Position numbers and translations under genes: made by a program. The notes beneath the pieces were generated by a model. It was not told where the DNA came from and searched no databases. It was given only the letters and a program-made list of their open reading frames with translations. This document shows positions 10,243 to 18,200 of a stretch of DNA of 64,000 bases, one piece after another (position 1 is the stretch's first letter; each line of letters begins with the position of its first letter). Source of the stretch: Pseudomonas sp. FP1742 (GTDB lineage: Bacteria > Pseudomonadota > Gammaproteobacteria > Pseudomonadales > Pseudomonadaceae); contig NZ_CP117460.1 in assembly GCF_030687145.1 (NCBI RefSeq), forward strand, positions 124,001 to 188,000, in the 5' to 3' direction.

Positions 10243-10953
10243 TTACTTCGAGAGTTTTCGGCGCTGCGCCTCAGGGCTTGCGAGGTAGCGTGTGATGACT
10301 TCGACACCCCGGTTGAGGTGGTTTTCGAGCAGCGTTACCCCGCGCTCGACATCTCGCTCTTCGGCGGCTCGCAACAACGCTCGGTGATCTTCCTGGGACA
10401 GTTTGCCCAGGCCCATGGCTTCCAGGTTGAAACGCAGGAAGCGTTCCTCTTCGTTCAACCCGTCTTCGACCAGTCTCAGCAGCCGCTTGTTGGGGGCCTT
10501 GTTGTAAAGCGCCATGTGGAACAGCCGATTGAGCCGGCCGATCTCGGTGTAGTCGTGTTGCGTTTCCAGCTCCTCGATATAGTCCGCAGCCTGTTTGAAA
10601 TCGGCGGCTTCGAGCAGGGGAATCGACCGACGCAGGGCTTCAGACTCCAGCAGGATCCGCAGCTCGTAGGTTTCTGTTGCATCGCCCTGAACCAGTGGAG
10701 CGACCACCGCACCTTTATGGGCGACTACATTGAGCAGCGCTTGCGCTTCGAGTTGGCGCAAGGCTTCGCGTACCGGCATGCGGCTGACGCCGAACAGGTC
10801 AGCGAGGTCTTGCTGGCGCAGGGCGATGCCGCAAGGAATACGACCGTCGAGAATGGCCGCACGCAGGGTTTCTTCGATCACCGAGCGTGCCTGGTGAGCG
10901 GGAATCGGCCCGTTGACCTTGATACTGCTGAGGGGGTTGGGCTTCTGTGTCAC
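10243..10953 (-). CDS. GntR-family (FCD type) transcriptional regulator
   Basis: This protein of about 236 residues has an N-terminal winged helix (the L-R-Q-Q-D-L-A-D-L-F-G-V-S-R-M-P-V-R-E-A-L-R-Q-L region) and an all-helical FCD ligand domain. The FCD metal-site pattern includes E-L-R-x-x-L-E and H-M-A-L-Y-N-K. The start chosen is the GTG giving (M)TQKPNPLSSIKV. Extending to the ATG at 11094 would translate a REP-like palindrome (11040-11076) and the palindromic operator, so that extension is rejected. FadR/VanR-type regulators usually sense small carboxylic acids. The gene stands alone, so its target is unknown; autoregulation is likely from the palindrome 28 nt before the start. Confidence 0.88.
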   Translation of the reverse strand: MTQKPNPLSSIKVNGPIPAHQARSVIEETLRAAILDGRIPCGIALRQQDLADLFGVSRMPVREALRQLEAQALLNVVAHKGAVVAPLVQGDATETYELRILLESEALRRSIPLLEAADFKQAADYIEELETQHDYTEIGRLNRLFHMALYNKAPNKRLLRLVEDGLNEEERFLRFNLEAMGLGKLSQEDHRALLRAAEERDVERGVTLLENHLNRGVEVITRYLASPEAQRRKLSK

Positions 10954-10980
10954 GACAAACGCACCCTGATTGGCTGAAAT

Positions 10981-10994
10981 ATTTGGATCCAAAT
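10981..10994. promoter_or_regulatory. Perfect palindrome, candidate GntR operator
   Basis: ATTTGGATCCAAAT is a perfect 14-bp palindrome just upstream of the GntR-family start. It closely resembles the ATTGGATCCAAT operator known for the FCD regulator VanR. Its placement suggests autorepression. Confidence 0.6.
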
Positions 10995-11039
10995 GGACAC
11001 TAGAGACTGCCTGACGGGTTGTCAAACAGACAAAAGTCG

Positions 11040-11076
11040 AAAGATCGCTGCCTTCGGCAGCTCCTACGATCTTTTT
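11040..11076. repeat. Second-class REP-like palindrome
   Basis: The sequence aaagatcgctgccttcggcag followed by ctcctacgatcttttt is an inverted repeat of a different family from the GAGCGGGC REPs. Similar elements are scattered in fluorescent pseudomonad genomes. The T-run on the plus strand may also give weak termination. Confidence 0.6.
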
Positions 11077-11195
11077 ATTGCTCCCGCCATTCAAAGTCTA
11101 GCGCGTCGCCGGTGATCTCACCGTGCCATTGTCTTTTAGCAGACTAACCTTCACCATCAAGCAGATTTCCATCTGCCTGACCTGGATACCTCGCA

Positions 11196-11888
11196 TTGGC
11201 GATACGTTTCGCGATCCCTCGGACTTTGCGCTGGCTAGGCTGCGCACTGCTGCTGGCCGGTGTCATGCTGGGCGGGCTGCATGCCGACTGGGATTTTTCG
11301 CTGATCAGCCGTCGCGCGCAGGCATTGTACGGGCCTTTGGGTGAAGGGCGGCAGCGCATCGATGCCTGGCAGCAATTGCTGGCCACGCAAAAGCAGGTTG
11401 GCGAGCTGGAACAGCTCAACGTGGTCAACCGGTTCTTCAACAAGCAGATGCGTTATGAAGAAGACATCGACCTGTGGCACGAGGTCGATTATTGGGAAAC
11501 TCCGATCGAAGCCTTGTGGAAGGGCGCCGGCGATTGCGAAGACTACGCTATCGCCAAGTATTTCAGCCTGCGCCATCTCGGTGTCTCCAGTGACAAGCTG
11601 CGCATTACCTACGTCAAGGCTTTACGCTTGAACCGTGCGCACATGGTGCTGACCTACTACTCAAGCCCGGAGGCCATGCCTTTGGTACTCGACAGCCTGG
11701 TCGACGCGATCAAGCCTGCGAACCAGCGAACTGATTTGCTGCCGGTCTACTCTTTCAATGCCGAAGGGTTGTGGTTGCCGGGCGCCAAAGGCAACAAGAA
11801 GGTCGGAGATACCAAACGCCTGTCCCGCTGGCAGGATGTATTGAAGAAAATGCAGGCCGAAGGATTCCCGGTCGAGACGACTAACTAG
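11196..11888 (+). CDS. lapG: LapG periplasmic calcium-dependent cysteine protease
   Basis: LapG is a transglutaminase-like (BTLCP) protease that cuts the N-terminus of LapA in the periplasm and releases the adhesin from the cell surface when c-di-GMP is low. The 230-residue product has an N-terminal hydrophobic export segment (about 12-28) and the catalytic triad C114 (in A-G-D-C-E-D-Y-A), H149 (R-A-H-M) and D166 (L-D-S-L). The acidic residues flanking the cysteine, D113 and E115, fit the reported calcium site. No ATG is available: an in-frame TGA at 11178 limits the start to the TTG at 11196, with a weak ribosome site. It lies 14 nt ahead of lapD. Confidence 0.93.
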   Translation: MAIRFAIPRTLRWLGCALLLAGVMLGGLHADWDFSLISRRAQALYGPLGEGRQRIDAWQQLLATQKQVGELEQLNVVNRFFNKQMRYEEDIDLWHEVDYWETPIEALWKGAGDCEDYAIAKYFSLRHLGVSSDKLRITYVKALRLNRAHMVLTYYSSPEAMPLVLDSLVDAIKPANQRTDLLPVYSFNAEGLWLPGAKGNKKVGDTKRLSRWQDVLKKMQAEGFPVETTN

Positions 11889-11902
11889 GAGCACGCGCTC
11901 AG

Positions 11903-13849
11903 ATGTCTTTGTTCAAACAGCTGTTGATCGCTATCTGTCTGTTCCTGGTGGTCGCCTTCACCGGCAGCTTCATGGTCAGTCTGGAAAGCTCGCGCACCCA
12001 GTACGTCAACCAGTTGCGCTCCCATGCCCAGGACGCCGCGACGGCATTGGCGTTGTCCCTGACGCCGAACATCGACGACCCGGCGATGGTCGAGTTGCTG
12101 GTCAGTTCGATCTTCGATAGCGGTTATTACGCGAGCATCCGCGTGGTTGATCTGGCCAACGACAAGACAATTGTCGAGCGCAGCGGCATCCCGGCGGTCA
12201 CCAACGTGCCGGACTGGTTCGTCAAACTGATCGGCCTGGAACCGGCCGGTGGCGATGCGATTGTCAGCCGTGGGTGGGAGCAGGCCGCGCGGGTCGAGGT
12301 GGTCAGCCATCCGATGTTCGCGTTGGCCAAGCTGTGGCAGAGCGCATTGGGCAGCCTCGGCTGGTTGCTGATCTGCGGCGCGGTGAGTGCGGTGCTGGGC
12401 GCCTTGTTGCTGCGTCGGCAACTCAAGCCGCTGGACTACATGGTCAAGCAATCCCATGCCATTGCTCGCCGGGAATTTCTCAGCCTGCCGGAGCTGCCGC
12501 GCACCCCCGAACTGCGTCGCGTGGTGCAGGCCATGAACCAGATGGTCGAGAAGCTCAAGGCGCTGTTCCAGGAACAGGCCGAACGCAGTGAAAAGCTGCG
12601 AGCCGAATCCTATCAGGACAACTTGACCGGCCTCGCCAACCGGCGCTATTTCGAAATGCAATTGAACGCACGAGTGAGCAACCCGGAGCAGGCCAGCTCG
12701 GGTTATCTGTTGCTATTGCGGGTGAAAGATCTGGCCGGGTTGAACCAGCGGCTGGGCGGTCAGCGCACTGATGAGTTGCTCAAAGCGGTGGGCGAGCAGT
12801 TGTCCCGCGAGTGCGCCAAATACCCGGAAACCCAGAACCTCGTGACGCGCATCCGTGGCGGTGAATTCGCCGTACTGGCGCCGGGACTGGTGCGCGAAGA
12901 AGCGCTGCAACTGGCGAGCAACCTCGAGAGTGCCCTGGTGAGCCTGTATGCCACGGGCGCCACGGACGTGGCTTCGGTGGCTTCAATCGGGCTGGCGCCG
13001 TTTGCTCATGGCGACTCGCCGCAAGCGGTGATCGGGTTGGCGGATCAGGCTCTGGCCCAGGCGGAAAGCCAGGGCGAACCGAGCTGGGCGTGCCTTGAGC
13101 ACAGTGCGTCGGCCCGGGTTGGCGACGATCACCATGCCTGGCACACGTTGCTGGATAAGGCGTTGGATCAGCAGCGTTTCGAGCTGTACTTCCAGCCGGT
13201 GGTGGCCAGCCAGGACACGCAGTTGGTACTGCATTACAAAGTGCTGTCGCGCCTGCTCGACGAGCAAGGCCAGACCATTGCCGCCGGGCGTTTCCTGCCG
13301 TGGCTCGAGCGTTTCGGCTGGACCGCGCGGCTGGACCTTTTGATGCTGGAGTTGGTGCTCGAACAGATGGCCGATCATGAGGAGTCGCTGGCGCTGAACC
13401 TGTCTTCAGCGACGTTGGCGGATCCGCAGGCGCTGAACAAGGTTTTTGAAATCCTGCGTTCTCATTCGAATCTCGGGGAACGACTGACCCTGGAAATCGG
13501 CGAAGAACAACTGCCCGAACAAGCGGTGCTGGAACAGCTGACACGGCGTCTGCATGAGCTTGGGTTCTCGCTGAGCCTGCAGCGTTTTGGTGGGCGCTTC
13601 AGCATGATCGGCAACCTGGCGCGGCTGGGGCTGGCGTACCTGAAGATCGACGGCAGTTACATTCGGGCGATTGATCAGGAGAGCGACAAGCGCCTGTTCA
13701 TCGAAGCGATCCAGCGGGCGGCGCACAGCATTGATTTGCCGTTGATTGCCGAGCGGGTCGAGACCGAAGGGGAGTTGGCGGTGATTCGTGAGATGGGGTT
13801 GTATGGGGTTCAGGGGCAACTCTTTGGTGAGCCTAGGCCTTGGCAGTAG
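11903..13849 (+). CDS. lapD: LapD inner-membrane c-di-GMP receptor
   Basis: LapD senses cytoplasmic c-di-GMP and, when bound, sequesters LapG at its periplasmic domain so that LapA stays on the surface. The 648-residue protein has a helix at about 5-25, a periplasmic LapD/MoxY-type domain, a second helix at 150-172, a HAMP domain, then degenerate GGDEF and EAL domains. The GGDEF motif reads R-G-G-E-F and the EAL motif K-V-L, so catalysis is not expected in either, as in known LapD. The C-terminal EAL fold keeps L-K-I-D-G-S-Y and A-E-R-V-E-T-E for ligand binding. It is co-transcribed with lapG. Confidence 0.95.
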   Translation: MSLFKQLLIAICLFLVVAFTGSFMVSLESSRTQYVNQLRSHAQDAATALALSLTPNIDDPAMVELLVSSIFDSGYYASIRVVDLANDKTIVERSGIPAVTNVPDWFVKLIGLEPAGGDAIVSRGWEQAARVEVVSHPMFALAKLWQSALGSLGWLLICGAVSAVLGALLLRRQLKPLDYMVKQSHAIARREFLSLPELPRTPELRRVVQAMNQMVEKLKALFQEQAERSEKLRAESYQDNLTGLANRRYFEMQLNARVSNPEQASSGYLLLLRVKDLAGLNQRLGGQRTDELLKAVGEQLSRECAKYPETQNLVTRIRGGEFAVLAPGLVREEALQLASNLESALVSLYATGATDVASVASIGLAPFAHGDSPQAVIGLADQALAQAESQGEPSWACLEHSASARVGDDHHAWHTLLDKALDQQRFELYFQPVVASQDTQLVLHYKVLSRLLDEQGQTIAAGRFLPWLERFGWTARLDLLMLELVLEQMADHEESLALNLSSATLADPQALNKVFEILRSHSNLGERLTLEIGEEQLPEQAVLEQLTRRLHELGFSLSLQRFGGRFSMIGNLARLGLAYLKIDGSYIRAIDQESDKRLFIEAIQRAAHSIDLPLIAERVETEGELAVIREMGLYGVQGQLFGEPRPWQ

Positions 13850-13878
13850 GGTTTTAGTGCAGAGGTGCCAGTCAGCCC

Positions 13879-13978
13879 GTCTTCGCGAGCAAGCCCGCTC
13901 CCACATTGGACTTGTGTCGTACCACAATTCTGCGGTCAGCCCCGATCAATTGTGGGAGCGGGCTTGCTCGCGAAGACG
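13879..13978. repeat. REP pair downstream of lapD
   Basis: Inverted units (cttcgcgagcaagcccgctcccaca and its complement) are separated by about 50 nt. They lie about 30 nt after the lapD stop and probably protect or end the lapGD transcript. Confidence 0.85.
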
Positions 13979-14102
13979 TCAGCACAGGCGCCGGATAAAT
14001 CTGATGGCAAAGTCCTAGGAGATTTCCTTCAAGTTGTAGCGGTTTTGGTGAACTTGTTCCGGCCGAAACTCAGGGCTAGTCTGGCTTTGTCACTGAATAA
14101 TC

Positions 14103-14328
14103 GGTGACACGGACGTGCAAGTCCGACCAAACTGTTTAGGTAGCGTGCTGCCATTCCTCTCAATAAGCATTTCGATGCTTACTGCTTTATGGCGGCTGCG
14201 CGCAGGAGATCCTCGGATCTGCTGGGTGTCCTAAACAGTCCCGGTCTTGCACACCTGCGCACGGCCGCCACCCTATTCGCGTGCAAGCGAACGGTGACGG
14301 CTCCAACTTACTGTTTAGGGTATTTCTT
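14103..14328 (+). ncRNA. C4-like structured leader RNA ahead of the DUF3077 gene
   Basis: ACTGTTTAGG occurs at 14131-14140 and again at 14310-14319, overlapping the ribosome site (TTTAGGG) of the next gene. Its exact complement CCTAAACAGT lies between them at 14230-14239. A second set shows the same logic: GTGCAAG at 14115-14121 and 14281-14287, with CTTGCAC at 14246-14252. The middle part folds in a long stem from GGCGGCTGCGCGCAGG (near 14190) to CCTGCGCACGGCCGCC (near 14263). Two leader copies competing for one antisense core is the architecture of phage C4 antisense RNAs. I infer control of translation of the downstream gene; the exact RNA ends are unknown. Confidence 0.6.
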
Positions 14329-14601
14329 ATGTTCAAAGTAACGCCGAATCCGCCTTCTCCCCGCAAAGGCCACCTCTTCACCGTCTCCCCCGACATCGAC
14401 ACCGAAGCCCTTCTCGCCAATGCCTCCGAAGATCTGCTGTCCATCAGCGCCATCGCCGCCGACCTGGCGGACGATGTGGAAGGTTCACGGCGCTCAATAG
14501 CCCTGGCGCTCAGCCGCATGGCCGATGGGGTGCAGTTATTGGTGGAGCGGGCGCTGGATCACCTTGAATCGCCGCCGATGCAGCCTCGGGCCGAGGTTTA
14601 G
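14329..14601 (+). CDS. Small DUF3077/DUF6124-type protein
   Basis: This is a 90-residue cytoplasmic protein starting MFKVTPNPPSP, with an N-terminal proline-rich segment and a helical remainder (D-I-D-T-E-A-L-L-A-N-A-S-E-D-L). Small multicopy pseudomonad proteins of this type share the F-x-V-x-P-x-x-D-x-E-x-L-L-x-x-A-x-E pattern; their function is not known to me. The start is placed at the ATG after the TTTAGGG ribosome site, which lies inside the C4-like RNA pairing element. A longer frame from 14281 would be read through that RNA and is rejected. Confidence 0.8.
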   Translation: MFKVTPNPPSPRKGHLFTVSPDIDTEALLANASEDLLSISAIAADLADDVEGSRRSIALALSRMADGVQLLVERALDHLESPPMQPRAEV

Positions 14602-14630
14602 CAGGTTAGAGCGGTGGTGAGTTGAAGATC

Positions 14631-14730
14631 GCCTTCGCGAGCAAGCCCGCTCCCACACTGGATTTATGTCGAACCGCAATCATGCGATCAACACAGAACC
14701 CATGTGGGAGCGGGCTTGCTCGCGAAGACG
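14631..14730. repeat. REP pair between convergent small genes
   Basis: The unit gccttcgcgagcaagcccgc and its inverted partner are separated by about 50 nt. They sit between the convergent DUF3077-type gene and the small gene at 14757-15095. Confidence 0.85.
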
Positions 14731-14756
14731 CCAGTGCAGGCGCCGACGAAGGGGCG

Positions 14757-15095
14757 TTAGATCAACCCCGTCTCATCATCATCGATCAACTGGCTCAACC
14801 CACCCAGCGCTTCACGGGCCTGGGTTCGGTCCATGAGCTTGGCCTGCGCGGCGGCCGGGAGGTCGGTGACGCGGATCACGCCTTTTTGGGTCAGCACCTG
14901 AATCAAGTCGTCGAGTACCCGGATCATTTCCAGGTCGCTCTGTTTGAGCTGCTTGAGGCTGGTTTCCACCACTTCGTGGGCAAACCAGGCCTGGATTTCA
15001 TGGTGGTCGGCCGGCAGCGTTTCCGTGGCCTCGGCGTAGGCCGTGGCTTCCACGCGCACTAACTGACCTTGCGCATCGCGTTGCACGTAAAACAT
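14757..15095 (-). CDS. Small conserved Pseudomonas protein (often mislabelled TrpB)
   Basis: This 112-residue acidic protein starts MFYVQRDAQGQLVRVEA, with a GAGG ribosome site 7 nt upstream. It begins with two beta strands and continues as helices (W-F-A-H-E-V-V-E-T-S-L-K-Q-L). Close homologues in Pseudomonas are often labelled 'tryptophan synthase subunit beta', but it is far too short and has no PLP-lysine motif, so that name is wrong. It sits between lapGD and lapA, facing the same way as lapA; a Lap-related role is possible but unsupported. Confidence 0.8.
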   Translation of the reverse strand: MFYVQRDAQGQLVRVEATAYAEATETLPADHHEIQAWFAHEVVETSLKQLKQSDLEMIRVLDDLIQVLTQKGVIRVTDLPAAAQAKLMDRTQAREALGGLSQLIDDDETGLI

Positions 15096-15205
15096 TGAGC
15101 ATCCCTCGGAAATGGACCAGCGTCGTGCTGTCAGCAGCATAGGCCAACGCAGGCGAGTATGCGGTGCGACGACGAAATCGTCACCCGTGAGGTGTGCGCA
15201 TACTT

Positions 15206-15232
15206 GACGACCGCCCGGTATGGGCGGCCGTC
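15206..15232 (-). terminator. Hairpin after lapA
   Basis: The inverted repeat gacgaccgcccggta / tgggcggccgtc lies about 10 nt past the lapA stop. It lacks a clear T-tract on the lapA strand, so it may be a stabilising stem rather than a true intrinsic terminator. Confidence 0.4.
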
Positions 15233-15242
15233 AGCCTGCATA

Positions 15243-18200
15243 TCAGCTGTTGTTGTGATCGATCTTGATGGTCGGGTCACTGCCGGCAATCAGCGAGTTG
15301 ATGCTGGCGCTGGACCAATTGTTACCTTCCAGTTTGATCGTCACATCCGGGGTGGCCGCTGCGGCGTCGGCGCCGTTGAACTTACCGGCGGAGCTGACTT
15401 GCAGGGACGACACGCCGTCCACGGTGGTGATCTTCAGGAAGTGGTCGATGGTGCTGCCGCTTTCACCCTGCAACAAATCACGCAGGTCGATGCGGTCGCC
15501 TTCGCTGGCCTTGAAGTCCTTGATCACGTCGCTGCCGGTGTCGCCAGCCTTCCAGATGAAGGTGTCGGCACCCGAGCCGCCGATCAGGATGTCGTTGCCT
15601 TGACCGCCGATCAGCGAGTCATTGCCGGTGCCGCCGAGCAGGATGTCATTGCCCTTGCCGCCGTCGAGGAGGTCGTTGCCGCCCTGGCCGAAGAGAATGT
15701 CATTGCCCGCGCCACCCAGCAGCGTGTCGTTACCATCGTGGGCGCCAGACACGTCGAACGCGGTGTAGTGCTCGGTGATGTACTGGTGCACGTTGCTGGT
15801 GGTGACTTTGCTGACGTCGACGCCGGTTTGCTGGGCGACGAACGCCTGCATCGCCTGATAACCCTCGCCGGCAATGCCATTGAAGCTCACCAGATCGCCG
15901 AACAGGATGTCGTTGCCGTCACCGCCGCTGACCGTATCGGCACCCGGCATTGTCGCTTCAGTATGGCCGATGATCGAGTTGGCCAGGTCTTTGGGGTCGA
16001 TGTTGGTTTGTGGCGTTTGATCCGAGTCGTACGGTTTGAGGTCGGTGAGGGTGACGTCCTTGTTCAGGCCGATGGCCTCCACCGTCGACACGTTGCTCAG
16101 CAACGTGAAGCTGCTGCTGGAGTTGTCGATGGTAGTGGAATCGGTGCTGCCGCCGGTGCCATCGCGGTAGGACAGTTCGTACGTACCGTTACCCTCGGCA
16201 TGCAGGGTGCCCAGTTCAGAACTGCTCCAACGCCCCGAATTTTTCAGCGTCTGCAGCGTGACGTTGCCGGCGCTGTCGATGCTCAGGTAGTGAGTGCTGT
16301 CCAGGTAGTTGGAATAGGTCTGCCCCAACTTGTAGTTGGTGGTGGTGACGACGTCATCGAGCTTCACGTTGCCATACAAGGTCGGGTTGGTCTGCTCACC
16401 GCTCTGGTAGTAGGTCGGCTTGCCGTCGGTGATGAAGTACGTGAGGTTCTTCGCACCGGTGTTGGCAAGGGCGTCGGCACTCTGGAACCAGTTGGCCGTG
16501 GTTTTGAACACGTCCTCGTAGTTGGTGCCGCCGCCGGACGACATCGAATCCAGAACGGATTTGAGCAAGGTCAGCGCGTTCGGGTCGTTCAGGTTCACCG
16601 ACACCGATTTGTTGACCTGGGTATCGAAGTCCACCAGGAAAATATTCACGGTCCCGGAGTTGCCGCCCAGGCTTTGCTTGAGGGTGTTGAACACCGCCGT
16701 CAGCGAATCCTTGGCGGCGTTGATCGACGTGCTGCTCATGCTGCCCGAGCTGTCGACCATGAACGCGATGTTGTAATTGGTGCCCGGCACCACGGTCAGC
16801 CCGCCGATGTCGGCGACCATGATGTCGTTGCCGTCGGTGCCGGTGACCGTGTCGTCGGCCGCCGTGGCGGTCACGGCGTTGTAGACCGCCGGGTATACCG
16901 TGACCGGAATCTGCGCGGTGCTCAGTGCCGAACCGCCGAGTGCTTCGGTGGACGTCGAGGTCACGGTCAGGGTGAACTGGCCGTTGTAGTACGGCGGCGG
17001 GGTGACGGTCAGGCTGCCGAGGTTCCAGCCGGTAACGTTGGCTTCGCCGTTGGTGGTGGTGAAGGTGTGGCCCGCGCCATCGCTGAGCACGGAGCCCGCC
17101 GGCATGCCGCTGATCTTCACGTTCAGGCTTTCAGAGCCGTCGGTGTCGGTCAGTGCGGTCTTGATCGCGGACAGGTGAACGCTGGTGCCTTCGGCGCCTT
17201 CGTTGAGCTTGTAGCCGTTGTAGTAGCCTTCGCCATTGGTGCCGTGCAGGTCGGAAACCGTCACGCCAGAGGCGGCCAGATCCGCGACGCCGGTGTACAG
17301 CGGCACGCCGGCGCTGCTCAGGTCGACCGCTGTACCGCCGTTGACCGACAGGTTGACGTCATAGCTGCCGGGGCCGCTCTGGTTGTGGTGGTAGATGTCC
17401 AGGGTGTAGTAACCGCTGGTGGTCGGGGTGAACGAACCATTCAGCTTGCCACCTGCACCCCAAGTCGTCGCGGCCACGTTCTGGCCACCGATGGTCACCA
17501 ACAGGCTGTCATCGCCGGTACCGCTGAAGGTGTACGTCTTGCCGGCTTCCAGGTAGATCAGGCCGGATGTTTTCGAGGCCGTGCCGGCGGTGACGCCGCC
17601 GTCGGACTGGACGTTGGTCACGGTGCCGGTGGAGTTCGGAGTGCCTGCGGCGTCGATGACCGATTTCAGCGTGCCGGACGGCGCGCCACTACCATCGGTG
17701 CCCAGGCCTGACAGGCCGGTCCAGACTTCCTTGATCAGGCCGGTGGACTTGACGCTGTTATCCGCGACGCTCAGGGATGGCGCGTCGGCAACCGGTGTGA
17801 TGTCGATTTTCACCGTGCCGGTGTTGCCCAACAGTTGACCGTCGGTGGGCTGGAACTTGATCTGCGCGTAGTCCGCCTGGTTATTGCCCACGCCGCTGCC
17901 GTTATAGCCATCAACACCCGATTCGTTGGCATCCGGCGTGAAGCGCAACTTGCCGGCGTCGATGTCGGCCTTGCTGATGGTCTGGTTGGTCGTTACATCT
18001 TTCCAGGTCGCACCGTCCAGGTACTGCAATTTGCCGTCGCCCGGCAGCTGAGTGATTTTCACCCCCAGGTTGGCGGTCGGGCTGTCGACATCGCTGACGC
18101 CGAAGGTCGACCAGCCGAGGATCAACGGTGTGTCTTCGGTGCCGGTGACGTTAACCGGCGCGGCGGTCGGTGCGTCATTCACGGCCACCACGTTGACGGT

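Noticed and set aside
9546..10288. Two short plus-strand frames upstream of mgoB (65 and 68 codons)
   Set aside because: No convincing ribosome site, no family resemblance, and a composition typical of random translation of AT-rich or intergenic DNA.
12780..13544. 254-codon minus-strand frame within lapD
   Set aside because: It is proline/alanine/arginine-rich nonsense opposite the well-defined GGDEF and EAL domains of LapD.
14757..15095. Tryptophan synthase beta subunit
   Set aside because: This label is common for homologues, but the protein has 112 residues, no PLP-binding lysine motif and no TrpB fold signature.
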